Positions 57,063 through 64,000 of a DNA stretch of 64,000 bases are shown piece by piece; positions within the stretch are counted from its first letter, which is position 1, and every line of letters begins with the position of its first letter. The notes under the pieces are model-generated. The model was given only the letters and a program-made list of their open reading frames with translations, searched no databases and was not told where the DNA came from. A program made the translations under genes and the position numbers. Source of the DNA: Cyclobacteriaceae bacterium (GTDB taxonomy: Bacteria; Bacteroidota; Bacteroidia; Cytophagales; Cyclobacteriaceae); contig CATQIH010000032.1 in assembly GCA_958296015.1 (NCBI GenBank), forward strand, positions 149,795-213,794, given 5' to 3'.

Positions 57063-57320
57063 AAGAGAGCCGGAAGACCGAAGGATTTTTCTAATTTATT
57101 TGGCTTCAGTCACAGACCGAAGCCAGAAGACGGAAGTTTCTTTGACCTGGCTTTAGTTTAAAACTGAAGCCATAAGGGAGGCTGGACGGGAACTAAAGAA
57201 TGTGGACTAACATACATAAAAGCAGACATCAATTACATGATATACAAACAAGCCACGGACTTTTGGGTTAAGAGAATATTCAGTTTTTTTATAAACCATT
57301 ATCAATCAATTACACACAAC
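57063..57320. repeat. Intergenic GGAAG/GAAGCC repeat region
   Basis: 258 bp without a gene. Short inverted repeats such as GGCTTC (57102-57107) with GAAGCC (57119-57124), and several GACCGAAG/GACGGAAG copies. The style matches the hairpin between pgi and manA, suggesting a dispersed repeat family. Confidence 0.45.
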
Positions 57321-57890
57321 ATGAAGTTTTTAAACCTATTGGTCGTATCAATCTTTTGTTCAACCCTGTTTGCACATGCACAAAGCCAACAAGGCTCACT
57401 GAGTGACTACAAAGATCAGTCAGCCAACAAACACATTCCCACTGTTAATATCGACCAAAAACCTACTACCGAGGCACTACAAGCTACGCTCTATGAGCTT
57501 ATCGCGCAATATCATGCTGTGCAGCAAGCACATTGGAACGTACAAGGCCCTCTTTTCTATAGTCTTCATGACTTATTAGGAGAAATGTACCATGAGTTAC
57601 TTCCCCTCATAGACATGACTGCCGAAAGAATGCGAGCATTGAATGCAGCGGCAGACGGCAGACCCGCCCTGGTAGCCAGAACTGCCAACTTGGGCCATTT
57701 TCCCGATGGTACGCTCACAGATAAGCAAGTACTCGACCTGCTGACCAAACGCTACAAAGCCTTATCTGACCACTTAGGAGAACAAGTAAAAACAACCGGC
57801 CAAAGCGATGTGAGTTCTCAAGACCTGCTCATTGACGTAAAACGTACCATAGAGCTGCACTTGTGGAAACTACGAGCTTTCCAGCAGTAA
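57321..57890 (+). CDS. Exported Dps/ferritin-like protein
   Basis: 189 aa from the ATG at 57321, which gives a clean signal peptide (MKFLNLLVVSIFCSTLFAHA, cleavage after AHA). The mature part is a Dps four-helix bundle with ferroxidase-type residues in QQAHWNVQGPLFYSLHDLLG and EMYHELLPLIDMTAERM. Dps proteins oxidise and store iron and shield DNA from peroxide, and are normally cytoplasmic. Export implies a periplasmic role in iron or peroxide handling. The frame also opens at 57237, but that start would bury the signal peptide. Confidence 0.88.
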   Translation: MKFLNLLVVSIFCSTLFAHAQSQQGSLSDYKDQSANKHIPTVNIDQKPTTEALQATLYELIAQYHAVQQAHWNVQGPLFYSLHDLLGEMYHELLPLIDMTAERMRALNAAADGRPALVARTANLGHFPDGTLTDKQVLDLLTKRYKALSDHLGEQVKTTGQSDVSSQDLLIDVKRTIELHLWKLRAFQQ

Positions 57891-58068
57891 ACGTAGGTAT
57901 CGTCTGGTTAAGGACCATCTGGATGCGGAAATGGGGTGGTCGCCTGCATCAGGGAGGCTTGAGCGCATTTCCATGCGTTCTTCATCTTACACGGCATTTA
58001 TATAATGCTCAGCATGGAATGCCCCGCATGAATACCCGACATGGAACTCCACTAAGGATAAGCCAAAC

Positions 58069-58602
58069 ATGAAGACATACGTTATCTTATTGCGTGGTGT
58101 AATGCCAAAGGGTAAGAACAAAGTGCCAATGGCGCAGCTTCGGCAGCTACTTACCAATGATGGGTTTGAAGAAGTGCGCACGTATATCCAGAGCGGCAAT
58201 ATTGTGCTGCGTACCTCTTTATCTGTACAGGAGCTTGAAGAACGTGTGTATCATTTAATCAAAGACCATCTAGGTGCCGAACTGGTAGTGGCCGCCTGCA
58301 CCAGGAAGCAGCTACAAAAGATACTCGCTAGCAATCCTTTCCAGCAATTGGATATCTCCAGAGTGTTCTTTACGGTGTTTGCCCAAAAGCCGGATGTAGC
58401 AAAAGTGCAGGAACTCTCTGTGCGGGACTATTCCCCAGAACAGATTGTCGTTACAGAAGAGGCTGCTTATCTGTATATTCCGGGAAATGCTGCCCGTTCA
58501 GTATTGAGCAACAACTTTTTGGAGAAGAAACTGGGTATCTCCGCCACCACCCGCAACCACAATACAATGACCAAGCTAATAGCGTTGAGCAGTGAGGATT
58601 AA
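58069..58602 (+). CDS. DUF1697 family protein
   Basis: 177 aa. VILLRGVMPKGKNKVPMAQL near the N-terminus, EVRTYIQSGNIVLRTSLS, and the C-terminal TTRNHNTMTKLIALS define the family. Structure-known members have a ferredoxin-like fold; function unknown. Preceded by 180 bp with no clear gene. Confidence 0.9.
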   Translation: MKTYVILLRGVMPKGKNKVPMAQLRQLLTNDGFEEVRTYIQSGNIVLRTSLSVQELEERVYHLIKDHLGAELVVAACTRKQLQKILASNPFQQLDISRVFFTVFAQKPDVAKVQELSVRDYSPEQIVVTEEAAYLYIPGNAARSVLSNNFLEKKLGISATTRNHNTMTKLIALSSED

Positions 58603-58698
58603 ACACAATCTCTGTACGTATCTGTCCGGGTGTTGCTGTGGCATCTATTGAAAGACGCTTGTGCCAATAACCAACGAAAAGCTTCGTTATGCTATATT

Positions 58699-59229
58699 AT
58701 GAAAAACATACTGCTAGGACTTGTACTGCTATTTTCACTCACCCAGTGCAATGATACAAATTTGGAAACCCCTGCGGCCCGCTTGCTGGTTGGCTCCTGG
58801 CAGAATACAGCTACTGAGCATACTATTACCTTTGGTAAAGATCACCACTATTCTGTCAGTTTCCTGTCAGATACGGCTTTTAGTGCTCAATACCGGTTGG
58901 GCACACTGAAGGATGATGATAAATTGTATATTTACGACGATGCAATAACGATCGAGTGTAAGTATCAGTTTCTAGGAGATGACGAGCTGGCACTCACCAT
59001 GCTTAGAAGACTTGGCAAACCTTACCTTGCGGATACCGAAAAGAACATGGCTATGTTTAAACGCATCGTTGACTCTACTCTGTTCTCATCTTATCATCTT
59101 TGTTTGCCTTCTGCATCTTCTAAAGCAGGTCATGCACTGCAAATAGTTCAGCAGCCAATCAGGATGTCCATAGTTGTTTTTTCCGAACCAGCCAGTAATC
59201 GCTGGCTTGTACTGCCAGGAATACAATAA
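58699..59229 (+). CDS. Small lipoprotein of unknown function
   Basis: 176 aa from the ATG at 58699. The signal peptide MKNILLGLVLLFSLTQC has its lipobox Cys at residue 17. The next 100 residues look like a lipocalin-type barrel (LLVGSWQNTATEHTITFGKD, YRLGTLKDDDKLYIYDD). After about residue 115 the sequence becomes atypical and its last 71 bp overlap the convergent gene, so the true end may be earlier through an unseen frameshift. Confidence 0.65.
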   Translation: MKNILLGLVLLFSLTQCNDTNLETPAARLLVGSWQNTATEHTITFGKDHHYSVSFLSDTAFSAQYRLGTLKDDDKLYIYDDAITIECKYQFLGDDELALTMLRRLGKPYLADTEKNMAMFKRIVDSTLFSSYHLCLPSASSKAGHALQIVQQPIRMSIVVFSEPASNRWLVLPGIQ

Positions 59230-59560
59230 TGGTAAAGATGAAAACATCTTTATAGGCAAGGAGATAGTGGAAAAACGGAGGGTATGTATAATAAAGTCCA
59301 AGCATACTTAGCCCGATAGACGAGATAATTACGCTCATCCAGCGTAGCGATTGCCTTCTGACATGCTGTTTTTGTTGTTGTATAGCAAGCGCAGCCATCT
59401 TTTGAGAAAAGTTTTCAGGAATAGATACATCAGAAGGGGGCTGCCCTAAAGCCTGATACAACAGCTGATAGGCCCTTACTTCAGCATCGCGCTCCTGTTC
59501 GGAAATCTGCTTCTGATCCAGCAGTTTTTGAATCTGCTCGTCGGTGTGTACTTGCTTCAT
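59159..59560 (-). CDS. Membrane protein, probable anti-sigma factor
   Basis: 133 aa. A cytoplasmic helical part (residues 1-60; EQIQKLLDQKQISEQERDAE) and two membrane helices (about 70-92 and 102-124). ATGA overlap with the upstream ECF sigma gene couples their translation. The position, size and topology are those of an anti-sigma factor, although no zinc motif is present and I cannot place it in a named family. Confidence 0.7.
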   Translation of the reverse strand: MKQVHTDEQIQKLLDQKQISEQERDAEVRAYQLLYQALGQPPSDVSIPENFSQKMAALAIQQQKQHVRRQSLRWMSVIISSIGLSMLGLYYTYPPFFHYLLAYKDVFIFTIIVFLAVQASDYWLVRKKQLWTS

Positions 59561-60114
59561 AGCTCCTCCTGTTGAAATTGTTTTTGTAACTGCTCTTTGA
59601 GTAGCTTCCGGGCACGGAAAAGATAGTTCTTCACCGTTCCCTCCGGCATACCTGTGACAGTCTGTATTTCCTGCAAGCTCATTTCTTCCAGGTGAAATAA
59701 CGTAATGATGGTTCGATAATGAACGGGAAGGCGGGCAATTTGTTGGTGAACCGCCTCATGAACAGACTGCCGCTCCATCGTTTGCTGAGCCGATAACTCT
59801 TTGCTTGCCATAGGCATCTCTTCGTTCAGCGTATGCGCTGTGTGCTTTTCTTCTTTCTTTACATAATTGAGTGCTGTTCGGTAAGCAATGGTGGCAATCC
59901 AGGTAGCCAGCCGCGACTGAAAGTTGAAGAGATGTATTTTCTGAAATACCCGCATGAAGACTTCCTGGCAAATGTCTTCGCAGTCTTCCGCACGGTTGGT
60001 GATCCGGTGCACCATATGGAACACCAGCCGTTCGTGCTGCTGCACCAGGGTGCGAAAGGCCAGCGCGTCACCTTCTATTACGCGGGAAACCAGCAAAGCA
60101 TCATCAGTATTCAT
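59557..60114 (-). CDS. ECF RNA polymerase sigma factor
   Basis: 185 aa from the ATG at 60114; a frame 20 residues longer starts within the promoter and is rejected. Region 2: AFRTLVQQHERLVFHMVHRI, DICQEVFMRVFQKI and LATWIATIAYRTALNYVKKE. Region 4: LPVHYRTIITLFHLEEMSLQ and EIQTVTGMPEGTVKNYLFRARK. Co-translated with a putative membrane anti-sigma factor. Its upstream region mirrors that of the divergent gene, suggesting it activates both. Confidence 0.93.
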   Translation of the reverse strand: MNTDDALLVSRVIEGDALAFRTLVQQHERLVFHMVHRITNRAEDCEDICQEVFMRVFQKIHLFNFQSRLATWIATIAYRTALNYVKKEEKHTAHTLNEEMPMASKELSAQQTMERQSVHEAVHQQIARLPVHYRTIITLFHLEEMSLQEIQTVTGMPEGTVKNYLFRARKLLKEQLQKQFQQEEL

Positions 60115-60120
60115 TGCCCC

Positions 60121-60199
60121 ATAAGACAGCACGAAAAATAAAAGGTTGCAATATTTTTTTATAGTATGCTGCAACCTTCTGCCAATGCGGCTGTCTTAT
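60121..60199. promoter_or_regulatory. Mirror-image divergent ECF-type promoters
   Basis: Two identical promoter-like pairs face away from centre 60160. Plus strand: TGCAACCTT (60170-60178) and GCTGTCTTAT (60190-60199). Minus strand: the same two boxes at 60150-60142 and 60130-60121. Both spacers are 11 nt and unrelated in sequence. The boxes resemble ECF -35 (CAAC) and -10 (GTCT) elements. The left one drives the sigma gene, the right one the small membrane gene. Confidence 0.75.
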
Positions 60200-60236
60200 G
60201 AGGCAAAACAATATTTCACCATTAAACAACAAAGAT

Positions 60237-60602
60237 ATGCACGACGGATTAGCAGGAGCCATTATTGTAGGCGTGATCTTTTACGGTATTGTCAGTATCA
60301 TACGAGTGATTACCGATTACCAGTTGCGAAGAAAACTGGTGCAACTGGGACATGTAGATAGTCAATCTACCTTTATTCTGAGTAAACAGCAAAACAGCCA
60401 TCTGGAATCGTTGAAATGGGGGTTAATCATCTTGTTTGGAGGTATCGGGTTTATCATCATCAGTTTGCCCGGTATCAATCTGGACTCTCCTTTACCTTTT
60501 GGCATCATGTCGGTATGCATTGCCATTGGCTTTCTGCTGTACTATTATATAACCAGACGCATACTGGAAAAACCGAATCCCAAGGAAGTGCATCAGGTAT
60601 GA
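60237..60602 (+). CDS. Small membrane protein, predicted ECF-regulon member
   Basis: 121 aa from the ATG at 60237; an upstream ATG at 60198 lies within the -10 box. Three membrane helices (AGAIIVGVIFYGIVSIIRVI, WGLIILFGGIGFIIISLPGI, FGIMSVCIAIGFLLYYYITR). Similar to DUF6249-like membrane proteins often next to ECF sigma genes in Bacteroidota (from memory). It has the same promoter as the divergent sigma gene. Confidence 0.75.
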   Translation: MHDGLAGAIIVGVIFYGIVSIIRVITDYQLRRKLVQLGHVDSQSTFILSKQQNSHLESLKWGLIILFGGIGFIIISLPGINLDSPLPFGIMSVCIAIGFLLYYYITRRILEKPNPKEVHQV

Positions 60603-60631
60603 TACTGGCTTATATTACATAGGTACAGATG

Positions 60632-60682
60632 CCATACATAGTGGAGACACCATACATAGTGGAGACACCATATATGGTGTCT
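60632..60682. repeat. 18-bp tandem repeat ending in a 20-bp perfect palindrome
   Basis: CCATACATAGTGGAGACA occurs at 60632-60649 and 60650-60667. The second copy runs into AGACACCATATATGGTGTCT (60663-60682), a perfect palindrome. It lies between convergent genes. Without T-runs it is not a standard terminator; a protein-binding site or cruciform is possible. Confidence 0.85.
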
Positions 60683-60700
60683 GTACAGTACATTGTATAG

Positions 60701-62188
60701 CTATACCAGCACGGGCACCTCATCTCTCCAGAGGGGCATACTCATGCAGTGTGTACCGCCCCGGGCACGGGAAAGCTCGGCAGAGGGTAGCAGGATGAGC
60801 GTGTCGCCGGTTACCACTTCATCGATGTCTTTGCCGCTTTCTACCTGCTCGATGATCTCGGAAGAACACATCACGGCATAGCCGCGCTTTCTGAACTCTT
60901 CTTCTGTCCTGATATTGCGGTCGTAGCCAATCACAACGCCCTCGCGGATGGCCAGGAAGTTGCAGGCATCCGTCCACTGCTCCCGTTCGTTATACGGAAA
61001 CACGCCACCGGCACAGGGGATAATGTCGCAATGGTCGGCACCAAAGTCCTGGCGACTGATCTGCTCGAAAAGATCATCCAGGTACTCCAGTTTATTGACC
61101 TGCACACTGTACCTGCCGTTGGCTTCCGGCTGGCGGACAAACTGCACGATCTCCACATCATAGACAAGCTGGGCATGTGCCATCGACAGGTTACCGGCAA
61201 AGTCGAAGTTCTTGATACGCCCGGTGATTTCCTTTTTGGAGAACGGGCTGAACAGTATCCACTGATCTTTGCGCAACTGAGTGAACACCGTATCAATGTG
61301 CATATACGCTCTGCGCTGCGGTATCTTCACCACCGACACTTTCTGCACAAGGTCGCGGGCGAATACTTCTTCCACCAGGTAGTCGGTGGCCATTGCCGAG
61401 GTGCGCTCGCTCAGCCCTACCATCAGGTGCCCTGGACTGACCATCATGATATCGCCGCCTTCAATAGAGACATTTTTCATGCGCTTTTCTTCCTCACTGG
61501 AGAAGAAGAATAGGTCTAGTTCCCGCAACTCAATCACCCTTTCGGCCAGCCGGTCGGGGTCAGCTTTGGTAGACTGATCCAGCAACTCAAAGTGAGCAAT
61601 GTATTTGAACAGCAGCGTCTCGCGGTTGCGGGCAGCTTCATGCGGTTTGTTGATCAGGATATGATCGTGGACGGTAATACCAATATCACGGGTAAAGATC
61701 AGGTTGGGAATAGGGGCAAAGATAAAAGAGTCTTTACCATCTGCATCCCTGAGCACTCCCGTGATCAGGGTATGGGCCAGCACTTCTGCCGGAGTCTCCA
61801 GTAGCACTTTCTGGATCTTTAGTCCGCACTTCTCGATAGCACAGACAGATGGCACCAGTAGGTATTTGACATCTTCTTTTTTGAGAATACGCGTCAGCGT
61901 CTGTTCAATGGTGAGCACATAGTCAGAATCAAAATTACTGTTCAGTGCTGCCTGTGCGTAGGCGGGGTCTCCGGCTTTGCCTTTGATCTTGTCCTGGTCC
62001 AGAAAGCACAGCAGCACTTTCATGTACTCATTGTATTCCTGCTGCATCTTTTCCAGGTACACAATATCATCATACAGCAACTGATCTTTGATGCGGGGCA
62101 CAATCTTGCCGATACCCGCATCCGGGCTATGGATGAGCAAACGCCTCAAACGGCCAACCTCGGAGGTTACTTTGATCTTATGACTCAT
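60701..62188 (-). CDS. Arginine-deiminase-like amidinotransferase-fold enzyme
   Basis: 495 aa, longer than classical ArcA (about 410). The pentein fold is visible: LLIHSPDAGIG, NLIFTRDIGITVHDHILINK, substrate Glu/Asp in SIEGGDIMMVSPGHLMVGLS, His in YMHIDTVFTQL, and the catalytic Cys in RARGGTHCMSMPLWR at the C-terminus. It probably hydrolyses arginine to citrulline and ammonia, or acts on a related guanidino compound. No arcB or arcC genes are near, so an ATP-yielding arginine pathway is not shown. Confidence 0.87.
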   Translation of the reverse strand: MSHKIKVTSEVGRLRRLLIHSPDAGIGKIVPRIKDQLLYDDIVYLEKMQQEYNEYMKVLLCFLDQDKIKGKAGDPAYAQAALNSNFDSDYVLTIEQTLTRILKKEDVKYLLVPSVCAIEKCGLKIQKVLLETPAEVLAHTLITGVLRDADGKDSFIFAPIPNLIFTRDIGITVHDHILINKPHEAARNRETLLFKYIAHFELLDQSTKADPDRLAERVIELRELDLFFFSSEEEKRMKNVSIEGGDIMMVSPGHLMVGLSERTSAMATDYLVEEVFARDLVQKVSVVKIPQRRAYMHIDTVFTQLRKDQWILFSPFSKKEITGRIKNFDFAGNLSMAHAQLVYDVEIVQFVRQPEANGRYSVQVNKLEYLDDLFEQISRQDFGADHCDIIPCAGGVFPYNEREQWTDACNFLAIREGVVIGYDRNIRTEEEFRKRGYAVMCSSEIIEQVESGKDIDEVVTGDTLILLPSAELSRARGGTHCMSMPLWRDEVPVLV

Positions 62189-62193
62189 GTTTT

Positions 62194-62231
62194 GGGTGTT
62201 GGGGTTTGGGTGTTAGGTGTTAGGGATTGGG
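62194..62231 (+). other. G-run cluster, possible G-quadruplex, just upstream of the deiminase start
   Basis: GGG-N4-GGGG-N3-GGG-N12-GGG-N3-GGG on the plus strand, built from GGGTGTT/GGTGTTA repeats, 5 bp from the deiminase ATG. In the deiminase transcript it is C-rich, so any quadruplex would form in DNA. Confidence 0.5.
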
Positions 62232-62413
62232 TGCTGGATAGATACGTTGATAACGGTTGTGGTAAAGATAGGGTTTTTGTACGATTTGTTGAAAAGCCTT
62301 GTGATGCTACAGATGATAAAACCTATGTTATCCTTACATCCTGCCGTTGTGCTGAAAAACAGGCATTGTATTGGTATTTGGTAAGGCATATTTCATATAA
62401 AACAATATATAAT

Positions 62414-63097
62414 ATGGTAGCTTACTTTTTAGTAGACAACAAAATGACGTCCGATCCTGATGACCGAAGGGCGCAGACAGTGACGCAGGGCAGCAAAGAC
62501 GACGATGCCCTGATTGAATACATGATTGCCCGTGGCTCTACAGTGACCAAGGCCGAAGCATTGGCTACTCTTTATGAATATGGTGATGCCGTTGGTTTCT
62601 TCCTCAAAGAAGGCTACTCTATCAACTCCCGCCTGCTGAAAGCCGGACCAAGCATCTGCGGGGTATTTATCAATGACGAAGACAACTTTGATGATAGTCG
62701 CCATAAGCTCAAGATCAAAACCTTGCCCGGTGTGCACTTTAAAGACGTTTCAAGACAGATCAAGCTTGCCAAGATAGCAAGCAGTGAAACTTTGCCACAG
62801 CCTAAATATCTACTGGATGTTACCACTGATACCAAGAACAACAAGCTAACACCAGGTGGTGTGATAAAGCTCACAGGCAAACATATGAAGCTAGACCTTT
62901 CTTTGCCTACCCAGGGCGTGTTCCTGCACAGCGAAGGCAAGGCGACCAGAGTAGACACCTTTGTCACCAACCGACCCAGCGAACTGGTGATGGTACTTCC
63001 CAAGCCCCTCACCAAAGGCCCATATCAACTAGAGGTGCGCAGCATGATCAACGGTTCGGAACGCAGCGGACGACTATCAGCGATGCTGACCGTGTAA
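62414..63097 (+). CDS. HU-like DNA-binding domain protein with DUF4469 C-terminal domain
   Basis: 227 aa from the ATG at 62414; the upstream extension is not protein-like. The N-terminal half (AYFLVDNKMTSDPDDRRAQT, GSTVTKAEALATLYEYGDAV, LKEGYSINSRLLKAGPSICG) is the Bacteroidota variant of the HU/IHF fold. The C-terminal half (TPGGVIKLTGKHMKLDLS, LVMVLPKPLTKGPYQLEVRS) matches the Ig/TIG-like DUF4469 domain. Probably a nucleoid or DNA-binding protein. Terminator follows. Confidence 0.88.
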   Translation: MVAYFLVDNKMTSDPDDRRAQTVTQGSKDDDALIEYMIARGSTVTKAEALATLYEYGDAVGFFLKEGYSINSRLLKAGPSICGVFINDEDNFDDSRHKLKIKTLPGVHFKDVSRQIKLAKIASSETLPQPKYLLDVTTDTKNNKLTPGGVIKLTGKHMKLDLSLPTQGVFLHSEGKATRVDTFVTNRPSELVMVLPKPLTKGPYQLEVRSMINGSERSGRLSAMLTV

Positions 63098-63128
63098 GCT
63101 TGTTTATCATATTGCCCTCCTTATGCAA

Positions 63129-63155
63129 GGCTACCCCACACGGTGGCCTTTTTTT
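63129..63155 (+). terminator. Rho-independent terminator of the HU-like gene
   Basis: GGCTACC / GGTGGCC (one T-G pair), loop CCACAC, then TTTTTTT. Confidence 0.85.
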
Positions 63156-63186
63156 GTATTGTTTTGCTGTTACTATCACTACCACA

Positions 63187-63265
63187 CTGAATATTGACTA
63201 TTGAACATTGCGTATTGATTATTATTTAAATAGGCAACACGCAACATTTAATATTCAACATTCAG
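63187..63265. repeat. 79-nt long imperfect hairpin
   Basis: 31-nt arms (63187-63217 and 63235-63265) with six mismatches, mostly transitions, and a 17-nt AT loop. Built of ATTGAACATTG-like words, a style of intergenic repeat seen in Bacteroidota. Confidence 0.75.
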
Positions 63266-63293
63266 CGAACAACATATGGCTATAAACTGATCG

Positions 63294-63436
63294 GGTGTAC
63301 AACAATTTGCAGGCAGCGATGGGCTTCACACCATCAGCGCAGGGCTTTACACCATCAGCGATGGGCTTAAACCGCGTCGGCGTCCGACCCATCGCTGATG
63401 GTGATGACATCAAAAAGCTGCAAATTATCGCACACC
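63294..63436. repeat. 143-nt structured repeat element (REP-like)
   Basis: Outer arms GGTGT + AATTTGCAG (63294-63298, 63304-63312) pair with CTGCAAATT + ACACC (63418-63426, 63432-63436) across symmetrical 5-nt internal loops. Inside is a 16-bp perfect hairpin (63350-63365 with 63388-63403, core ACCATCAGCGATGGG) and further direct copies of GGGCTT(C/T)ACACCATCAGCG to its left. Confidence 0.75.
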
Positions 63437-63473
63437 TAACTAATTAGGTATCGGTTTGCTTTGCTGTATCAGG

Positions 63474-63670
63474 CTATAGTGCTTTGACCCGTTACACTAT
63501 AGTGCTTTCGTATATCAAGCTATAGTGCTTTAACCAATTACACTACTACCCTTTGTCTGTCAGACTACTACCCTTTTTTCATTACACTACTAACCTTTAT
63601 CCATCAGACTACTATCCTTTGACTGACAGACTACTAACCTATGCTCATAACACTATAGTGCTTCGGCTAA
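63474..63670. repeat. Nine-unit 22-23-bp tandem array with two unit types
   Basis: Three 23-bp units begin CTATAGTGCTTT (63474, 63497, 63520). Five 22-bp units begin CTACTA(C/A/T)CCTTT or CTACTAACCTA (63543, 63565, 63587, 63609, 63631). A last partial unit is again CTATAGTGCTT (63653). The last 10-11 bases vary but mostly end in ACA or AGA. CACTATAGTG inside the junctions is a perfect palindrome. Confidence 0.88.
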
Positions 63671-63849
63671 CCTACCGCCTCTGGCTTCAGATTGCATTTG
63701 AAGCCGGTAAGCCAGCTCAACACTCAAGTAAAAAGTTAAGTGATTTTTTTATTGCCAATCCCTTCCAACCCTTTGCCAAATTACCATGTCATACTATCTA
63801 TACAGTAAGCGCATAACGGTATGCCTTATGTACAAAAACCCTACAAACT

Positions 63850-64000
63850 ATGAAACAGGCATTATTACTTTCTATCACGTTGGTTTTCAACATCGGCTTA
63901 TGGAGCAGTTGTTCAGAAGAGGAGCAGGTAAACTCCGCAGACAGGGCGGCAAGTAAAGATATTGTATTAGAGGCTGGTGAAACATTTACCTACGATCTGG
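63850..64000 (+). CDS. Lipoprotein, N-terminal part (runs off the window)
   Basis: First 50 codons only, ATG at 63850. The signal peptide MKQALLLSITLVFNIGLWSS is followed by a lipobox Cys (LWSSC, residue 21) and an acidic stretch (SEEEQVNSADRA). The sequence then reads KDIVLEAGETFTYDL. Family cannot be decided from this piece. Confidence 0.7.
   Translation, partial: MKQALLLSITLVFNIGLWSSCSEEEQVNSADRAASKDIVLEAGETFTYDL

Noticed and set aside
60701-62188. Arginine deiminase energy pathway (arc operon)
   Set aside because: No ornithine carbamoyltransferase, carbamate kinase or antiporter genes flank the enzyme.
63474-63670. CRISPR array
   Set aside because: Units are 22-23 bp in total with no 25-35-bp spacers, cores are degenerate, and no cas genes are near.
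63553-63816. 87-codon plus-strand frame
   Set aside because: Its first part is translated tandem-repeat DNA; no protein-like pattern or conserved start.

Overview
The window looks like a chromosomal segment of a Bacteroidota bacterium, most likely order Cytophagales. The grounds are two type IX secretion (T9SS) genes (porU, porV), a secreted protein with a T9SS C-terminal sorting domain, start sites without clear Shine-Dalgarno sequences, several upstream boxes matching the Bacteroidota TAnnTTTG -7 element, PorT-like barrel proteins, and a TolB-like/beta-barrel giant protein. No rRNA, tRNA, CRISPR array, prophage or conjugative module was seen. Most of the window is core metabolism and housekeeping, with one insertion sequence.

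Layout. 0-9 kb: manA and pgi (sugar phosphates), a YraN-like protein, a PAS/GAF hybrid histidine kinase whose 3' end is interrupted by a complete ISAs1-family element, and a GH32 fructan-hydrolase lipoprotein. 9-20 kb: an amidohydrolase-like shell protein, nadC, a hotdog thioesterase, an 875-residue T9SS cargo protein with a perfect 510-bp internal duplication, YihY, small membrane proteins, a cryptochrome-DASH/photolyase, nth, an ECF sigma factor with an overlapping small gene, and an alpha/beta hydrolase. 20-33 kb: uvrA (two frameshifts), a Uma2-like nuclease, accD, a TerB-like protein, an Old Yellow Enzyme, a barrel protein, the 1136-aa TolB-like/barrel protein with its FAD oxidoreductase partner, pssA and purS. 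33.8-41.2 kb: porU, porV, an NFACT (RqcH/FbpA-like) gene and miaA. All four are broken by single-base indels, mostly in homopolymers, so sequence error is more likely than gene decay. 41-51 kb: a second hybrid kinase in a tightly overlapping set with a stand-alone receiver, a 90-aa unknown and an MBL-fold hydrolase; then a barrel protein, a DJ-1/PfpI protein, prfB with its programmed frameshift, a heptad-repeat membrane protein, ilvE, a VOC protein and an RRM protein. 51-64 kb: a GT-C-like membrane protein, a CNT nucleoside transporter, an etfB-etfA-bifunctional nuclease run, a TPR protein, an exported Dps, DUF1697, an ECF sigma/putative anti-sigma pair with mirror-image divergent promoters, an arginine-deiminase-like enzyme, an HU-like/DUF4469 protein, a 750-bp repeat-rich intergenic region, and the start of a lipoprotein gene.

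No clearly new defence or biosynthetic system stands out. The best leads are the mirrored ECF promoter pair at 60.1 kb, the 22-23-bp tandem array and structured repeat at 63.2-63.7 kb, the kinase/receiver/unknown/MBL set at 41-46 kb, the IS that rewrites a kinase C-terminus, and the 15-bp tandem repeat inside miaA.
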